NCBI GenBank assembly: GCA_017456105.1
Contig: JAFTKA010000010.1
Coordinates: 1-64,000, forward strand
From: Oscillospiraceae bacterium
GTDB taxonomy: Bacteria; Bacillota_A; Clostridia; Oscillospirales; Oscillospiraceae
DNA length: 64,000 nt
Direction of reading: 5' to 3'
Shown one piece after another: positions 1-8,384 of this stretch. Every line of letters begins with the position of its first letter. Within the stretch, counting starts at the first letter, position 1. The notes under the pieces were generated by a model, which searched no databases, had not been told where the DNA came from, and was given only the letters and a program-made list of their open reading frames with translations. Made by a program: the position numbers and the translations under genes.

Positions 1-60
1 CTCGAACCGTCGACCTCCAGCGTGACAGGCTGGCGTGCTAACCGACTGCACCACCGGGCC
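1..60 (-). tRNA. tRNA-Asp (GTC), 3' end outside window
   Basis: On the minus strand the RNA begins GGCCCGG at position 60 and reads through a D-arm, an anticodon stem-loop with loop CTGTCAC (anticodon GTC, Asp) and the start of the T-loop (GGTTCGAG) at the window edge. The 3' part of the T-arm and the acceptor strand are cut off. It lies 5 nt downstream of tRNA-Val on the same strand and is probably cotranscribed with it. Confidence 0.93.
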
Positions 61-65
61 AAATA

Positions 66-141
66 TGGTGGGAACAACAGGGCTCGAACCTGTGACCTCC
101 TGCTTGTAAGGCAGATGCTCTCCCAGCTGAGCTATGCTCCC
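66..141 (-). tRNA. tRNA-Val (TAC)
   Basis: A complete cloverleaf is visible on the minus strand. The acceptor GGGAGCA pairs with TGTTCCC (one G-U), the anticodon loop is CTTACAA (anticodon TAC, Val), the T-loop is GGTTCGAG, and the discriminator A is followed by an encoded CCA. It is first in a two-tRNA transcript from the consensus promoter just upstream. Confidence 0.96.
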
Positions 142-183
142 AAACGGTCATCATAAGTGCTGTGCACTTCAGCGACGTGGTTC

Positions 184-212
184 ATTATACACAGTAAGGG
201 ACATTTTGTCAA
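184..212 (-). promoter_or_regulatory. sigma-A promoter of the tRNA-Val/tRNA-Asp operon
   Basis: Minus strand TTGACA (207-212), a 17-nt spacer and TATAAT (184-189) form a perfect consensus promoter about 40 nt upstream of tRNA-Val. The strength fits a stable RNA operon. Confidence 0.88.
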
Positions 213-289
213 GCACTTTTTATGATTTTTTTGCAAGAAATTTCCGCATTATTATCGCACAAAAACATAACAGAAAATTATCCCCTTTT

Positions 290-328
290 GCGAGTAAACG
301 GCACTGCCGCAGACAGCGGCAGTGCCGT
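290..328 (-). terminator. terminator-like hairpin after the ATP-grasp gene
   Basis: A perfect 13-bp stem (298-310 with 316-328) with a 5-nt loop lies just 3' of the ATP-grasp stop. The following U-tract is short (TTTACTC), so termination may be moderate. It separates this gene from the tRNA promoter. Confidence 0.6.
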
Positions 329-333
329 AAAAA

Positions 334-1332
334 TCAGGCTTCTTTTTCCAGCCGCTCCACATCGTCCACCAGCTTCTTAAGCATGCCCTTCATACCCTTC
401 TTGGTGATGACCTGGGGCAGGTCAAAGCCGGAGCCGCGGTTACCCTCAATGATCAGCGGGCCGTTCTCCGTGATAGCTACGTCCCAGCCAATAAAGTGGA
501 TCTGATCGTTGACCAAGGCCGCCTCCAGGACCATCTGCTTGATCTCCTCCCAGAAAGGAACTTCATAGCCGTCATATTTAATGCCGGTGGCACTGTATTC
601 GTGTTCGTTAAGCTTCTTATCGATACCGTTGCCGGTCAGCTTTCCGCTCTGAGTGTCGATCAGCACCGCACTGCCGCCCATATGGAAATTATCCGCTACC
701 GATGTACCGGAGCCCACTCTTGTAGAGGAAAACAGGATCCAGGACTGACCTTTGGCAGCACCGGTGATGATCCGCATGGTATTGACACAGCCGGGGCAGA
801 GGGCCTCCCAGGCCGGGTGCTGCTTCACAAGCTCTTCAATACACGCCTTTTCCGCAATCGCCTTTTCATAGAATGCTTGGATATCCTCAATTTCGGAGGC
901 ATTCAGTTTGGCAACACCCTCGCCGCACTGGCCGATCTGAGGCTTATAGATAAACACAGGGTTTCTCTGCAAAAATGCTTCCAGGCCCTCCATGCCGGTA
1001 TCGGGATCGTAAAAATCCCGACGGGTGTATTTTCCGTAATTCTTATGGAAATTGGTCTTATTGGAGATATAAGGAGACCATTTGATATTGGAGAGCTTTG
1101 TAATTACCTTATCCAGATAGCCAACACTCACATACTCCTTACGCTCTTTGTGCTTTTTATTGTAGAACTGGAAATTCAGATAATCCTGCAAACCGGAGCC
1201 GTAGCGAAGCACGCAGATCGCGGTATCCAGGAACATAAACCATGCAGGCTTATGGGTGGTCTTGGACAATTCCTTCAAATCCCTGTAATATCGGACGTAA
1301 TTTCCTTTCAATGCAAAACTGATCAGTCCCAT
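334..1332 (-). CDS. sugar-transfer-associated ATP-grasp protein
   Basis: This 332-aa protein resembles the ATP-grasp family often encoded near polysaccharide genes (ATPgrasp_ST type). Visible elements are an aromatic, basic N-terminal part (about residues 1-75), a nucleotide-binding segment near KPQIGQCGEGV, the acidic IGWDVAIT stretch and the metal/ATP-binding IIEGNRGSGFDLPQ near the C-terminus. Such enzymes activate a carboxylate and join it to an amine or alcohol; the actual substrate cannot be read here. The start has GGAGG 6 nt upstream. It is last in a methyltransferase-hslO-ATP-grasp run and lies 1 nt from the hslO stop, so the genes are probably translated from one message. No sugar transferase is next to it, so a role in envelope decoration is only inference. 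Confidence 0.75.
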   Translation of the reverse strand: MGLISFALKGNYVRYYRDLKELSKTTHKPAWFMFLDTAICVLRYGSGLQDYLNFQFYNKKHKERKEYVSVGYLDKVITKLSNIKWSPYISNKTNFHKNYGKYTRRDFYDPDTGMEGLEAFLQRNPVFIYKPQIGQCGEGVAKLNASEIEDIQAFYEKAIAEKACIEELVKQHPAWEALCPGCVNTMRIITGAAKGQSWILFSSTRVGSGTSVADNFHMGGSAVLIDTQSGKLTGNGIDKKLNEHEYSATGIKYDGYEVPFWEEIKQMVLEAALVNDQIHFIGWDVAITENGPLIIEGNRGSGFDLPQVITKKGMKGMLKKLVDDVERLEKEA

Positions 1333-1333
1333 A

Positions 1334-2212
1334 TTATGCCTCCATCAGTAATTTATTAATTTCCTCAGGTGTAAAGATATACTGCTCATCACAGAACTGA
1401 CATTCCACCGGGAAGGGCTTTCCCTCCTCCATAATCTCTGTCAACTCTTCCTTGCCGAGGCTAAGCAGAGCCGCCTCCACACGCTCACGACTGCAATAAC
1501 ACTGGTAGCCCACTTCTGTGGTTTCCATAAAGACGACGCCCAGGTCGCCGCACACAGCCCCTAAAATGTCCTCAGGTGTCATGCCCTGCTCAAGCATTGT
1601 GGTTACCGCACCGGCACGCTTGATGCCTGCCTCAATGACGTCCACGGTTTCATCGGGAGCACCGGGCAGAAGCTGGATCAGATATCCGCCAGCCACCTTT
1701 ACCGAGCAGTCCGTATCCACAAGCACGCCTAAGGCACAGGCGGTGGGGGTCTGCTCGCTTTGGGCAAAGTAAGCGGTTACATCATCGCCAATCTCACCGG
1801 AGACCAGCGGAACAGAGCCCACGTATGGCTCTTTCATCTGCAGGTCCCGGATCACCGTCAGCATTCCGTCCGTTCCCACAGTGGCACCAACGTCCAGTTT
1901 TCCCGGTCGCTTTTCAACCAGCGGTACATTGGGCTCTACTACATAACCACGGACATTACCTACAGGGTCAGATACGCACACGATGGATCCGATGGGGCCA
2001 CCGCCTTTGATCTGCAGGGTCATAGAGCCATTTTCCACCTTTTGCATATTGCCCATCATGGAGGCTGCGGTCAATGCACGGCCAAAGGCTGCCGTTGCGT
2101 TAGGAGTGGTCTTGTGGATCTGAGTTCCTCTGCGGACCAGTTCCGTCGAGCGGATCGCTACCACCTTCACAAAGCCGTCCATGGTCATACCACGAACTAA
2201 ATAGTCATTCAT
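1334..2212 (-). CDS. hslO: Hsp33 redox-activated holdase chaperone
   Basis: This 292-aa cytosolic chaperone is of normal family length. The N-terminal domain starts NDYLVRGMTMDGFVKVVAI, as in other Hsp33 proteins. The C-terminal zinc-binding redox switch is intact, with C238-x-C240 and C271-x2-C274. In the family these four Cys bind zinc when reduced; oxidation releases zinc and unfolds the switch, turning on holdase activity, which suits protection of an anaerobe during oxygen exposure. The start overlaps the stop of the upstream methyltransferase by 4 nt, so translation is coupled. Confidence 0.95.
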   Translation of the reverse strand: MNDYLVRGMTMDGFVKVVAIRSTELVRRGTQIHKTTPNATAAFGRALTAASMMGNMQKVENGSMTLQIKGGGPIGSIVCVSDPVGNVRGYVVEPNVPLVEKRPGKLDVGATVGTDGMLTVIRDLQMKEPYVGSVPLVSGEIGDDVTAYFAQSEQTPTACALGVLVDTDCSVKVAGGYLIQLLPGAPDETVDVIEAGIKRAGAVTTMLEQGMTPEDILGAVCGDLGVVFMETTEVGYQCYCSRERVEAALLSLGKEELTEIMEEGKPFPVECQFCDEQYIFTPEEINKLLMEA

Positions 2213-2943
2213 TTGATTTTGCCCTTTCTCGCTTTCAAATAGATCCTCTGACCCTCCTGGCCGGGTGCAGAGAACACCTGGATCCCGGTAAAGCCCGCCT
2301 GACGCAGGTAGTCGGTCAGCTGATCCTCCGTATATGCATACTCCTGATGCTCTTCAAAGCTTCGCTCCCACACTTCACCCTTTCTCTGAAACAGGTCCAT
2401 TCCGTAGGAGCAGATATTGGTTTCCTCGTCAAATTCCCCACGCCAAAGGCAGAACACATCGTCGTCCTCGTCAACGAAGATCTGTCCGTCCATGGCCCTG
2501 AGTTTTTCCGGAGTGTTCACATCAAAGATGAAGCAACCGCCGGGGTTCAATGCCTTATAAATCCGTCCGATCGCCCGGCGGCAGTCATCGGGGTCTAAAA
2601 TATAGTCAATGCTGTCCAAAGCACAGACCGCAAGGTCTACGCCCCTCAGTAGGTGAAGCTCCTGCAATTTCTGGTGTATAAACCGGGGCGGATTCTCCAT
2701 ACCCTCCGCCTTTTGACAGGCAACGGTCAGCATTTCCTCGGACATATCCACACCGATGACCTGCATACCCCTCTCTGCCAAGCGAAGGGCTACAGAGCCA
2801 GTGCCGCAGGCCAAATCCACAGCAGTACGGGGTTCAAGCCCCTCTTTGCGGAGAATATCCATATAAAAGGCAACAATGCCATCATAATCCACATCGCCTG
2901 TGAGCCTGTCGTAGCAGGCAGCAAGGTCAAGATATGCGTTCAT
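2209..2943 (-). CDS. class I SAM-dependent methyltransferase
   Basis: This 244-aa protein has a Rossmann methyltransferase fold: motif I VDLACGTGSVALRLA near residue 42, an acidic VIGVDMSEEML strand end, and a later motif where LNPGGCFIFDVNTP closes the core. The C-terminal half, with its WRGEFDEET region, matches many small-molecule methyltransferases of Clostridia whose substrate is unknown. It is the first gene after the ftsZ terminator and overlaps hslO by 4 nt. No convincing promoter fits in the 13 nt left after the terminator, so it may be read by leakage from ftsZ or from a promoter inside ftsZ. The substrate is not assigned. Confidence 0.85.
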   Translation of the reverse strand: MNAYLDLAACYDRLTGDVDYDGIVAFYMDILRKEGLEPRTAVDLACGTGSVALRLAERGMQVIGVDMSEEMLTVACQKAEGMENPPRFIHQKLQELHLLRGVDLAVCALDSIDYILDPDDCRRAIGRIYKALNPGGCFIFDVNTPEKLRAMDGQIFVDEDDDVFCLWRGEFDEETNICSYGMDLFQRKGEVWERSFEEHQEYAYTEDQLTDYLRQAGFTGIQVFSAPGQEGQRIYLKARKGKIK

Positions 2944-2955
2944 AAAAACCTCTTA

Positions 2956-2990
2956 TCAAAAAAAGCATCCCGGACAACCGTCCGGGATGC
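2956..2990 (-). terminator. rho-independent terminator of ftsZ
   Basis: A perfect 11-bp stem GCATCCCGGAC/GTCCGGGATGC with a 4-nt loop is followed on the minus strand by seven T residues. Confidence 0.92.
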
Positions 2991-3004
2991 CGCAAAAGTA
3001 TCAA

Positions 3005-4051
3005 TTAGCGGTTGAAGATATTGAAAATATCGTTGTCGTCAGAGTCGATGCTCAGGCCAAAGGCACCCTTAGCAGCGGGCTTGTCCTCAGCGGCTTCCTT
3101 CTGCTCAAAACCGGTGGCAATAACGGTAACACGCATCTCATCTTCAAAGCCATCGGAAGAAGTCGCACCGAAGATAATGTTAGCCTCGGGGTTAGCAGCC
3201 TCCTGCACGATGTTGGCAGCAGTCTCTACGTCGTCCAGAGTCAGCTCGGAAGAACCGGTAACGTTCACCAGAACGCCAGTTGCACCGTTGATGGAAGTCT
3301 CCAGCAAGGGGCTGGCAACAGCGGCCAGAGCAGCCTGCTCAGCCTTCTCACGGCCGGAAGCAATACCCACGCCCATGTGAGCACGGCCTGCGTCCTTCAT
3401 GATAGCGGAAACGTCAGCAAAGTCCAGGTTGATGATCACATTCTCGGAGTAGCCAACCAGCTCGGAGATGGAGGTAACAGCCTGCTTCAGAACATCGTCA
3501 GCGATGCCGAAAGCATTGGCAAATGTGATCTTCTGATCGGTAACGTACTTCAAACGATCGTTGGGGATAATGATCAGGGAGTCAACCTTATCGTGCAGAG
3601 CAGCGATACCGGCCTCAGCCTGACGCATACGGTTAGCACCCTCAAACTTGAAGGGTTTGGTTACAACACCAACCGTCAGGATACCGGCCTCCTGGGCAAG
3701 ATCCGCAACGATAGGAGCTGCACCGGTACCGGTGCCACCGCCCATACCGGCAGTGATGAAGACCATGTCAGTGTCTTCCAGGATCTTAGCGATCTGAGCT
3801 CTGGACTCCTCAGCGGACTTCTGGCCGATCTCAGGCTTGGAGCCTGCACCCATACCGCCGGTGAGCTTTTCGCCGATCTGAACCTTATTCTTGCAGTTGG
3901 ACTTATTCAGGTCCTGCTTATCGGTATTGATAACCACAAAGTCAACGCCACCAACGCCGGCTTCGATCATACGGTTGATAACATTGTTGCCGGCACCGCC
4001 GACACCAATTACCTTAATCTTAACAACTCTCTCCTGGAACTTTTCACTCAT
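3005..4051 (-). CDS. ftsZ: cell division GTPase FtsZ
   Basis: This 348-aa tubulin homologue forms the Z-ring. The nucleotide-binding [12 protein letters not shown] (from residue 12), the tubulin signature GGGTGTG (104-110) and the T7-loop region NLDFADV are all present. The C-terminal linker is short (about 30 residues, Ala/Lys/Asp-rich) before a terminal peptide [11 protein letters not shown], which resembles the conserved FtsZ tail that binds FtsA/SepF-type anchors. At 348 aa it is shorter than the roughly 380 aa of Bacillus FtsZ because of that linker. An AGGAGG site precedes the ATG. It follows ftsQ across a 151-nt gap with its own promoter. No ftsA lies between them, which is common in Clostridia that use other anchors. 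Confidence 0.98.
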   Translation of the reverse strand: MSEKFQERVVKIKVIGVGGAGNNVINRMIEAGVGGVDFVVINTDKQDLNKSNCKNKVQIGEKLTGGMGAGSKPEIGQKSAEESRAQIAKILEDTDMVFITAGMGGGTGTGAAPIVADLAQEAGILTVGVVTKPFKFEGANRMRQAEAGIAALHDKVDSLIIIPNDRLKYVTDQKITFANAFGIADDVLKQAVTSISELVGYSENVIINLDFADVSAIMKDAGRAHMGVGIASGREKAEQAALAAVASPLLETSINGATGVLVNVTGSSELTLDDVETAANIVQEAANPEANIIFGATSSDGFEDEMRVTVIATGFEQKEAAEDKPAAKGAFGLSIDSDDNDIFNIFNR

Positions 4052-4125
4052 TTGCTTCTTCCTCCTATGTATCGTTTTGAAGTATCAGGAAAACCTGCTC
4101 TACGTAATTATAACACTACCTCTAT

Positions 4126-4154
4126 ATTCTATCTTAAAAAACGGATTCGGTCAA
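4126..4154 (-). promoter_or_regulatory. sigma-A promoter of ftsZ
   Basis: Minus strand TTGACC (4149-4154), a 17-nt spacer and TAGAAT (4126-4131) lie in the ftsQ-ftsZ gap, giving a leader of about 70 nt. ftsZ can therefore be expressed apart from the upstream wall genes. Confidence 0.75.
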
Positions 4155-4202
4155 TAGAAATTTCGTGTTTTTCGTCAAATAATTTATAAAAAAACCTAAA
4201 AA

Positions 4203-5087
4203 TTACTCATCAAAGGGCGAAAAAGCCACAACATCAGGCCAAATGGTAAAGCTTGCGTCCAGCTTGCCGGCCGTATACTTGCCCATTTCCGGGGAATCGA
4301 TAGCCGCCTTGGCGGATTTGATCTTGAAGGTCAGATTATTTTCGTCCCCAAGATCGATTTGAAATCTGTCTCCGTACCAAAGCTCAATGTGGCCGATATT
4401 GGACACGTCCACACTCTTCATTTCACCTAAAATACCGCATGCCTCCATATCCTTCAAAATGGAGACGATCAGAGAAAGCCGCTCCGAGCCCTTAACGGTA
4501 ACGGGAACAGTCTCCCCTTCTACGGTCTCACCGGTGGCGTCTTCGCTGATCTCTTCTGCCACGGCAGGCTGACCTACAGTGGGTGCAGCCAGCCGGACAC
4601 CCAGAATCTGCGTGTGGGCCTGGATATCAGCAAAATTGACCGTATCCACTACCTTGCCCTCGGCACTGATCAGCCACCAGTTTTCATCGGCAGCCTGTAC
4701 GGCATAAGTTACCGCCAGCTCCTCAATGTCAATTTGCACAGTACTGGGCAATTTTATTCCAACACGAACCTGTTTTACATAGGGTAACTCCGCAATAATT
4801 TTCCCACTGATCTGTGCACCGCTGATGGTAACCAGGTTTTCTCCGCCGCGAAGGCCGGAAGCCTCCTGAACATCTGCAACACTGTATTTGTCCACACCGG
4901 ACACCTCAACATTCTTCACCTCAAAGAAGATGCCCATAACAAGCAGAACGGATACCACCACAGAAAGGACAATTCCCATCTTCAGCAGGAATTTTTTCGT
5001 ACGGAAAGGCACGGGCTGCGTATATACCACATCGTTTGCTGCCGCACCCGATGCTTTTTTCTTTTTAGTTCTCTCTTTCGTTGCCAT
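4203..5087 (-). CDS. ftsQ: division protein FtsQ/DivIB
   Basis: This 294-aa bitopic membrane protein belongs to the septal FtsQ/DivIB-FtsL-FtsB complex. A Lys-rich cytoplasmic tail (residues 1-15) is followed by one transmembrane helix (about 35-55, LLKMGIVLSVVVSVLLVMGI) and a POTRA domain starting FFEVKNVEVSGVDKY, then a beta domain and an acidic Glu/Thr-rich insertion. I start it at ATG 5087, with AAAGGAG 7 nt upstream, rather than at an in-frame TTG at 5105. It overlaps the end of murG by 23 nt. Position between murG and ftsZ agrees with the dcw order. Confidence 0.92.
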   Translation of the reverse strand: MATKERTKKKKASGAAANDVVYTQPVPFRTKKFLLKMGIVLSVVVSVLLVMGIFFEVKNVEVSGVDKYSVADVQEASGLRGGENLVTISGAQISGKIIAELPYVKQVRVGIKLPSTVQIDIEELAVTYAVQAADENWWLISAEGKVVDTVNFADIQAHTQILGVRLAAPTVGQPAVAEEISEDATGETVEGETVPVTVKGSERLSLIVSILKDMEACGILGEMKSVDVSNIGHIELWYGDRFQIDLGDENNLTFKIKSAKAAIDSPEMGKYTAGKLDASFTIWPDVVAFSPFDE

Positions 5088-6216
5088 TGGCCGCTCCTTT
5101 CCCAAGTTCTTCCATCAGATCGCAAAGCTTTTCGGTGCAATCGACCACCACCATGCTTTGCAGCGACTTGATCATTTGTTGATATCTCTTCTTATCTGCC
5201 AGCAGACTTGATATCTGCTGCATTAAAAGTTCTGCCGTACATTCCTCTTCCTTTATAAGGATCGCACCGCCCTGATCGGCCAGAGCCCGGGCATTCTTCT
5301 CCTGATGGTTGTCCGTAACATTAGGCGACGGGATCAGGATACAGGGCGTACCGGAGGCCGCAATTTCATTACAGCTGGAAGCACCGGCACGACTGATGAT
5401 AATATCAGCAGCCGCCATGACAGTTGGCATATTGTAGATATACTCCTGCATGGTAATGGCAGGACTCTTACCCAAATCAACACCCTTTTCCCGGACATAT
5501 TCCGGCATCCAGGACCAGCCAAAGCTGCCCACCGCATGGATATGACGGTATGGAAAGCCTGCCGCCTGCTCCAGAGCAAACACCTCAGCCATCACCTGAT
5601 TCATGGCCTTTGCTCCCTGGCTGCCGAAAGCTGATACAATCAGCGGTCTTTCGTCAATACCCAGCTCTTTGCGGGCATCTTCCTTCTTTGTGTAGATAAA
5701 CTCCCGCTTGACGGGCATACCTACCACCTGAACTTTTTCCGGGCATTTATAGTACTTTTTGCTTTCCGGGAAGCATACCAACACTTTATCCACTTTTTTT
5801 GCCAGCAGGCGGGTGGTAAGACCCGGCATGGCATTGGATTCGTGGACGCAGGTAGGAATACCCAGCTTAGCACCGGCCATCAAAGCCGGGAAGCTGGCAT
5901 AGCCACCTGTTCCCACGATCACATCGGGCTTAAAATCACGAATGATCTTTTTGCACTTCCGAACACCGCTTAAGGTACTTTTGATCGCCCGGAAGTTATT
6001 TTTCAGATCCTGAAAGGACTTTCCCCGTTCCAGACCGAATGCCGGAAGGGTGATCAGCTCATAGCCTGCCTTCGGCACAAGCTGCTCTTCCATATTGCCG
6101 CGACCACCGATAAACAGGATCTGACTGTCCCGATGACGTTCTTTCCATATATCTGCAATAGCAAGGGCCGGGTAGATATGTCCCCCGGTGCCACCGCATG
6201 TAAAAATTACATTCAT
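5065..6216 (-). CDS. murG: UDP-GlcNAc transferase MurG (lipid II synthase)
   Basis: This 383-aa GT28-family glycosyltransferase adds GlcNAc to lipid I on the inner membrane face, making lipid II. The N-terminal glycine loop FTCGGTGGHIYPALAIA, the second loop VGTGGYASFPAL and the donor-binding ISRAGASSCNEIAASGTPCILIP are intact. Length is about normal (family about 360 aa), with a small C-terminal extension that runs into the ftsQ start. It overlaps ftsW by 4 nt. Confidence 0.97.
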   Translation of the reverse strand: MNVIFTCGGTGGHIYPALAIADIWKERHRDSQILFIGGRGNMEEQLVPKAGYELITLPAFGLERGKSFQDLKNNFRAIKSTLSGVRKCKKIIRDFKPDVIVGTGGYASFPALMAGAKLGIPTCVHESNAMPGLTTRLLAKKVDKVLVCFPESKKYYKCPEKVQVVGMPVKREFIYTKKEDARKELGIDERPLIVSAFGSQGAKAMNQVMAEVFALEQAAGFPYRHIHAVGSFGWSWMPEYVREKGVDLGKSPAITMQEYIYNMPTVMAAADIIISRAGASSCNEIAASGTPCILIPSPNVTDNHQEKNARALADQGGAILIKEEECTAELLMQQISSLLADKKRYQQMIKSLQSMVVVDCTEKLCDLMEELGKGAANGNEREN

Positions 6217-7376
6217 TGAAGTCCCTCCTGTCTGCTTGCCTGATTCCGATGGCGGGAAATGCTCAACACGATTCCCATTTCCGCCAAATTCACCGCCAAG
6301 GCCGTACCTCCATAGGAAAAGAACGGCAGTGCGATACCGGTGGACGGCAGCAGATTGGTAACCACGCCCAAATTAAGTATTGTCTGCACAGCGATCAGGG
6401 TAATAAGACCCGCAGCAAAGACCGTAGAAAACCGATCCGGTGCCCGCAGAGCGATCCAGTAGCCCCGCAGAATGAGTGCAGCGAATATCGCCACGATCAA
6501 TACCGCTCCAATCAGTCCCAGTTCTTCACAAATGACCGCGAAAATATAGTCATTGTACTGAAACGGAAGATACAGATATTTTTGTCTGCTCTTTCCAAAT
6601 CCCAAGCCAAATACGCCGCCGGAACCAATGGCATACAGGGATTGGAGTATCTGATAGCCCGTATCCCCCGGGTCATTTTCCGGGTGCAGCCAGGCCGTTA
6701 CCCGGTCGCCTGCATAGCCCATCAGGCTCACATAGGTGGCCAGAAAAACTACCGCAAAGCCTGCACCGCCTAAAAGCCACTTGAGGCTTGTTCCGGCCAC
6801 AAACATCATAACCACTGCCACCATACCCATCAGCATAATGGCAGACAGGTGCTTTTCCAAAGCAAGGGGAATGAGGATCCCCAAAAGGGCCGCACCAAAG
6901 CCCAAAACGCCATATCGAAACTTCTTTGCCGACCGGTCAAAGCCCTTGGTCAGCCGGGCAAATAACAGGATCAATGTGAATTTTGCAATTTCAGATGGCT
7001 GAAACTGCAAGCCGCCGATATTGATCCAACGCCTTGCTCCGTTAACGGACTGGCCGAAAATAAGCACCATCAAAAGAAGCAGGATACTGATCCCGTATAA
7101 TGGCCACGCCATACGCAACCAAAACTCCGCTGGGATCCTACTGATCACAAGCATTGCTACCAGCCCAATCACACCGCAGATGGCCTGCTTCAAAAAGTAC
7201 CGGGTAGAGTCCGTATAGCCTGTGTCATACATGCTCTGGGCAGAGCTTGCTGAGTACAGCATTACAAGGCCCACGGTCAAGAGCATCAAAAGTAATAATA
7301 GAAACGGAATATCAACGCGTTCACCTACCGGTTTTTTCCGGTAGCGGTCCTCTTTGGCACGAAACAGTTGTGCCAT
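6213..7376 (-). CDS. ftsW: SEDS peptidoglycan glycosyltransferase FtsW
   Basis: This 387-aa polytopic protein has about ten transmembrane segments. Family motifs are NGARRWINIGGLQFQPSE with the catalytic-region residues, the long extracellular loop with GSGGVFGLGFGKSRQKYLYLP, and the C-terminal PSTGIALPFFSYGG. It polymerises lipid II at the septum with the class B PBP encoded upstream in the same operon. Its place directly before murG argues for FtsW rather than RodA. Confidence 0.95.
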   Translation of the reverse strand: MAQLFRAKEDRYRKKPVGERVDIPFLLLLLMLLTVGLVMLYSASSAQSMYDTGYTDSTRYFLKQAICGVIGLVAMLVISRIPAEFWLRMAWPLYGISILLLLMVLIFGQSVNGARRWINIGGLQFQPSEIAKFTLILLFARLTKGFDRSAKKFRYGVLGFGAALLGILIPLALEKHLSAIMLMGMVAVVMMFVAGTSLKWLLGGAGFAVVFLATYVSLMGYAGDRVTAWLHPENDPGDTGYQILQSLYAIGSGGVFGLGFGKSRQKYLYLPFQYNDYIFAVICEELGLIGAVLIVAIFAALILRGYWIALRAPDRFSTVFAAGLITLIAVQTILNLGVVTNLLPSTGIALPFFSYGGTALAVNLAEMGIVLSISRHRNQASRQEGLQ

Positions 7377-7394
7377 AGAAGCTCCTTTCAGGGT

Positions 7395-8369
7395 TTAGAA
7401 ACGTCCGGAAATACCAAACCAGGCAATCAGGCAGGCGATGGCAGAGACCGCTGTGAAAATGATCACGATCTTCTCCTCTTTCCAGCCGCACATTTCAAAA
7501 TGATGATGGATCGGTGCCATCTTGAAGATCCGCTTGCCGTGGGTAGCCTTAAAGTAGGCCACCTGAATGATGTCGGACAGGGTCTCCACAATGTACACAA
7601 GACCCACAAGGATCAAAATCAGTGGCATATCCAGTGCAAAGGCCATGGCACATACCACACCGCCCAAAAACAGCGAGCCGGTATCACCCATAAAGACCTT
7701 GGCAGGGTGCCAGTTGAAGAACAGATAGGCGATCAATGCACCCACAAGGCAGGCAGGAAGCAGAGCAAGGTCAGTCCGGCCCAGTGCAAAAGCCGCTGCT
7801 GCGAAGAACACCATAACGGGAATACTTACGCTTCCGCACAGGCCGTCCACGCCATCGGTAAGATTCACCGCATTGACGCAGCCAACCATTACAAACATGG
7901 CAAAGAAAATATACACCATGGGGTGAATGGTGATCGTTGTATCCACAAAGGGAATATATAGTTCATTGGTAAAGCTGCCCTCTCTGTACAGAAGGTACAG
8001 ATACAGTGCAGAAACTGCCATCTGCAGCAGGGACTTCTGAATGGCCGTCAGACCCAGATCCCGCTTAAACTTTACCTTGCAAAAATCGTCCAAAAAGCCC
8101 ACAAGGCCAAAGCACAGGCTCAGTGCCAGTACGTAAAACACCGTGTACTCTGTAAGAGATATTAAATTCACCAGCAAGCAGATCACCGTTGCACCGATGA
8201 ACATCAGACCGCCCATCAAAGGCGTGCCCGCCTTGGAATTATGCCAGGTAGGGCCAATATCCCGCACCGACTGTCCGGCCTTCAGAGCCCGCAGCAAGGG
8301 CAGCAGCAGCAAACCCAAAACTGCTGATAATACACCGCCGATCGCTGCGGTAATCAGGATCTTTTCCAT
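7395..8369 (-). CDS. mraY: phospho-MurNAc-pentapeptide translocase MraY
   Basis: This 324-aa integral membrane enzyme transfers phospho-MurNAc-pentapeptide to undecaprenyl phosphate, making lipid I. The acidic GFLDDFCKVKF, the NAVNLTDGVDGL motif, VFMGDTGSLFLGG and the MAPIHHHFE histidine motif are all visible, between about ten membrane helices. Length is typical. It is spaced 15 nt from murF and 18 nt from ftsW. Confidence 0.97.
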   Translation of the reverse strand: MEKILITAAIGGVLSAVLGLLLLPLLRALKAGQSVRDIGPTWHNSKAGTPLMGGLMFIGATVICLLVNLISLTEYTVFYVLALSLCFGLVGFLDDFCKVKFKRDLGLTAIQKSLLQMAVSALYLYLLYREGSFTNELYIPFVDTTITIHPMVYIFFAMFVMVGCVNAVNLTDGVDGLCGSVSIPVMVFFAAAAFALGRTDLALLPACLVGALIAYLFFNWHPAKVFMGDTGSLFLGGVVCAMAFALDMPLILILVGLVYIVETLSDIIQVAYFKATHGKRIFKMAPIHHHFEMCGWKEEKIVIIFTAVSAIACLIAWFGISGRF

Positions 8370-8384
8370 ATGTTCACCCTCCGA

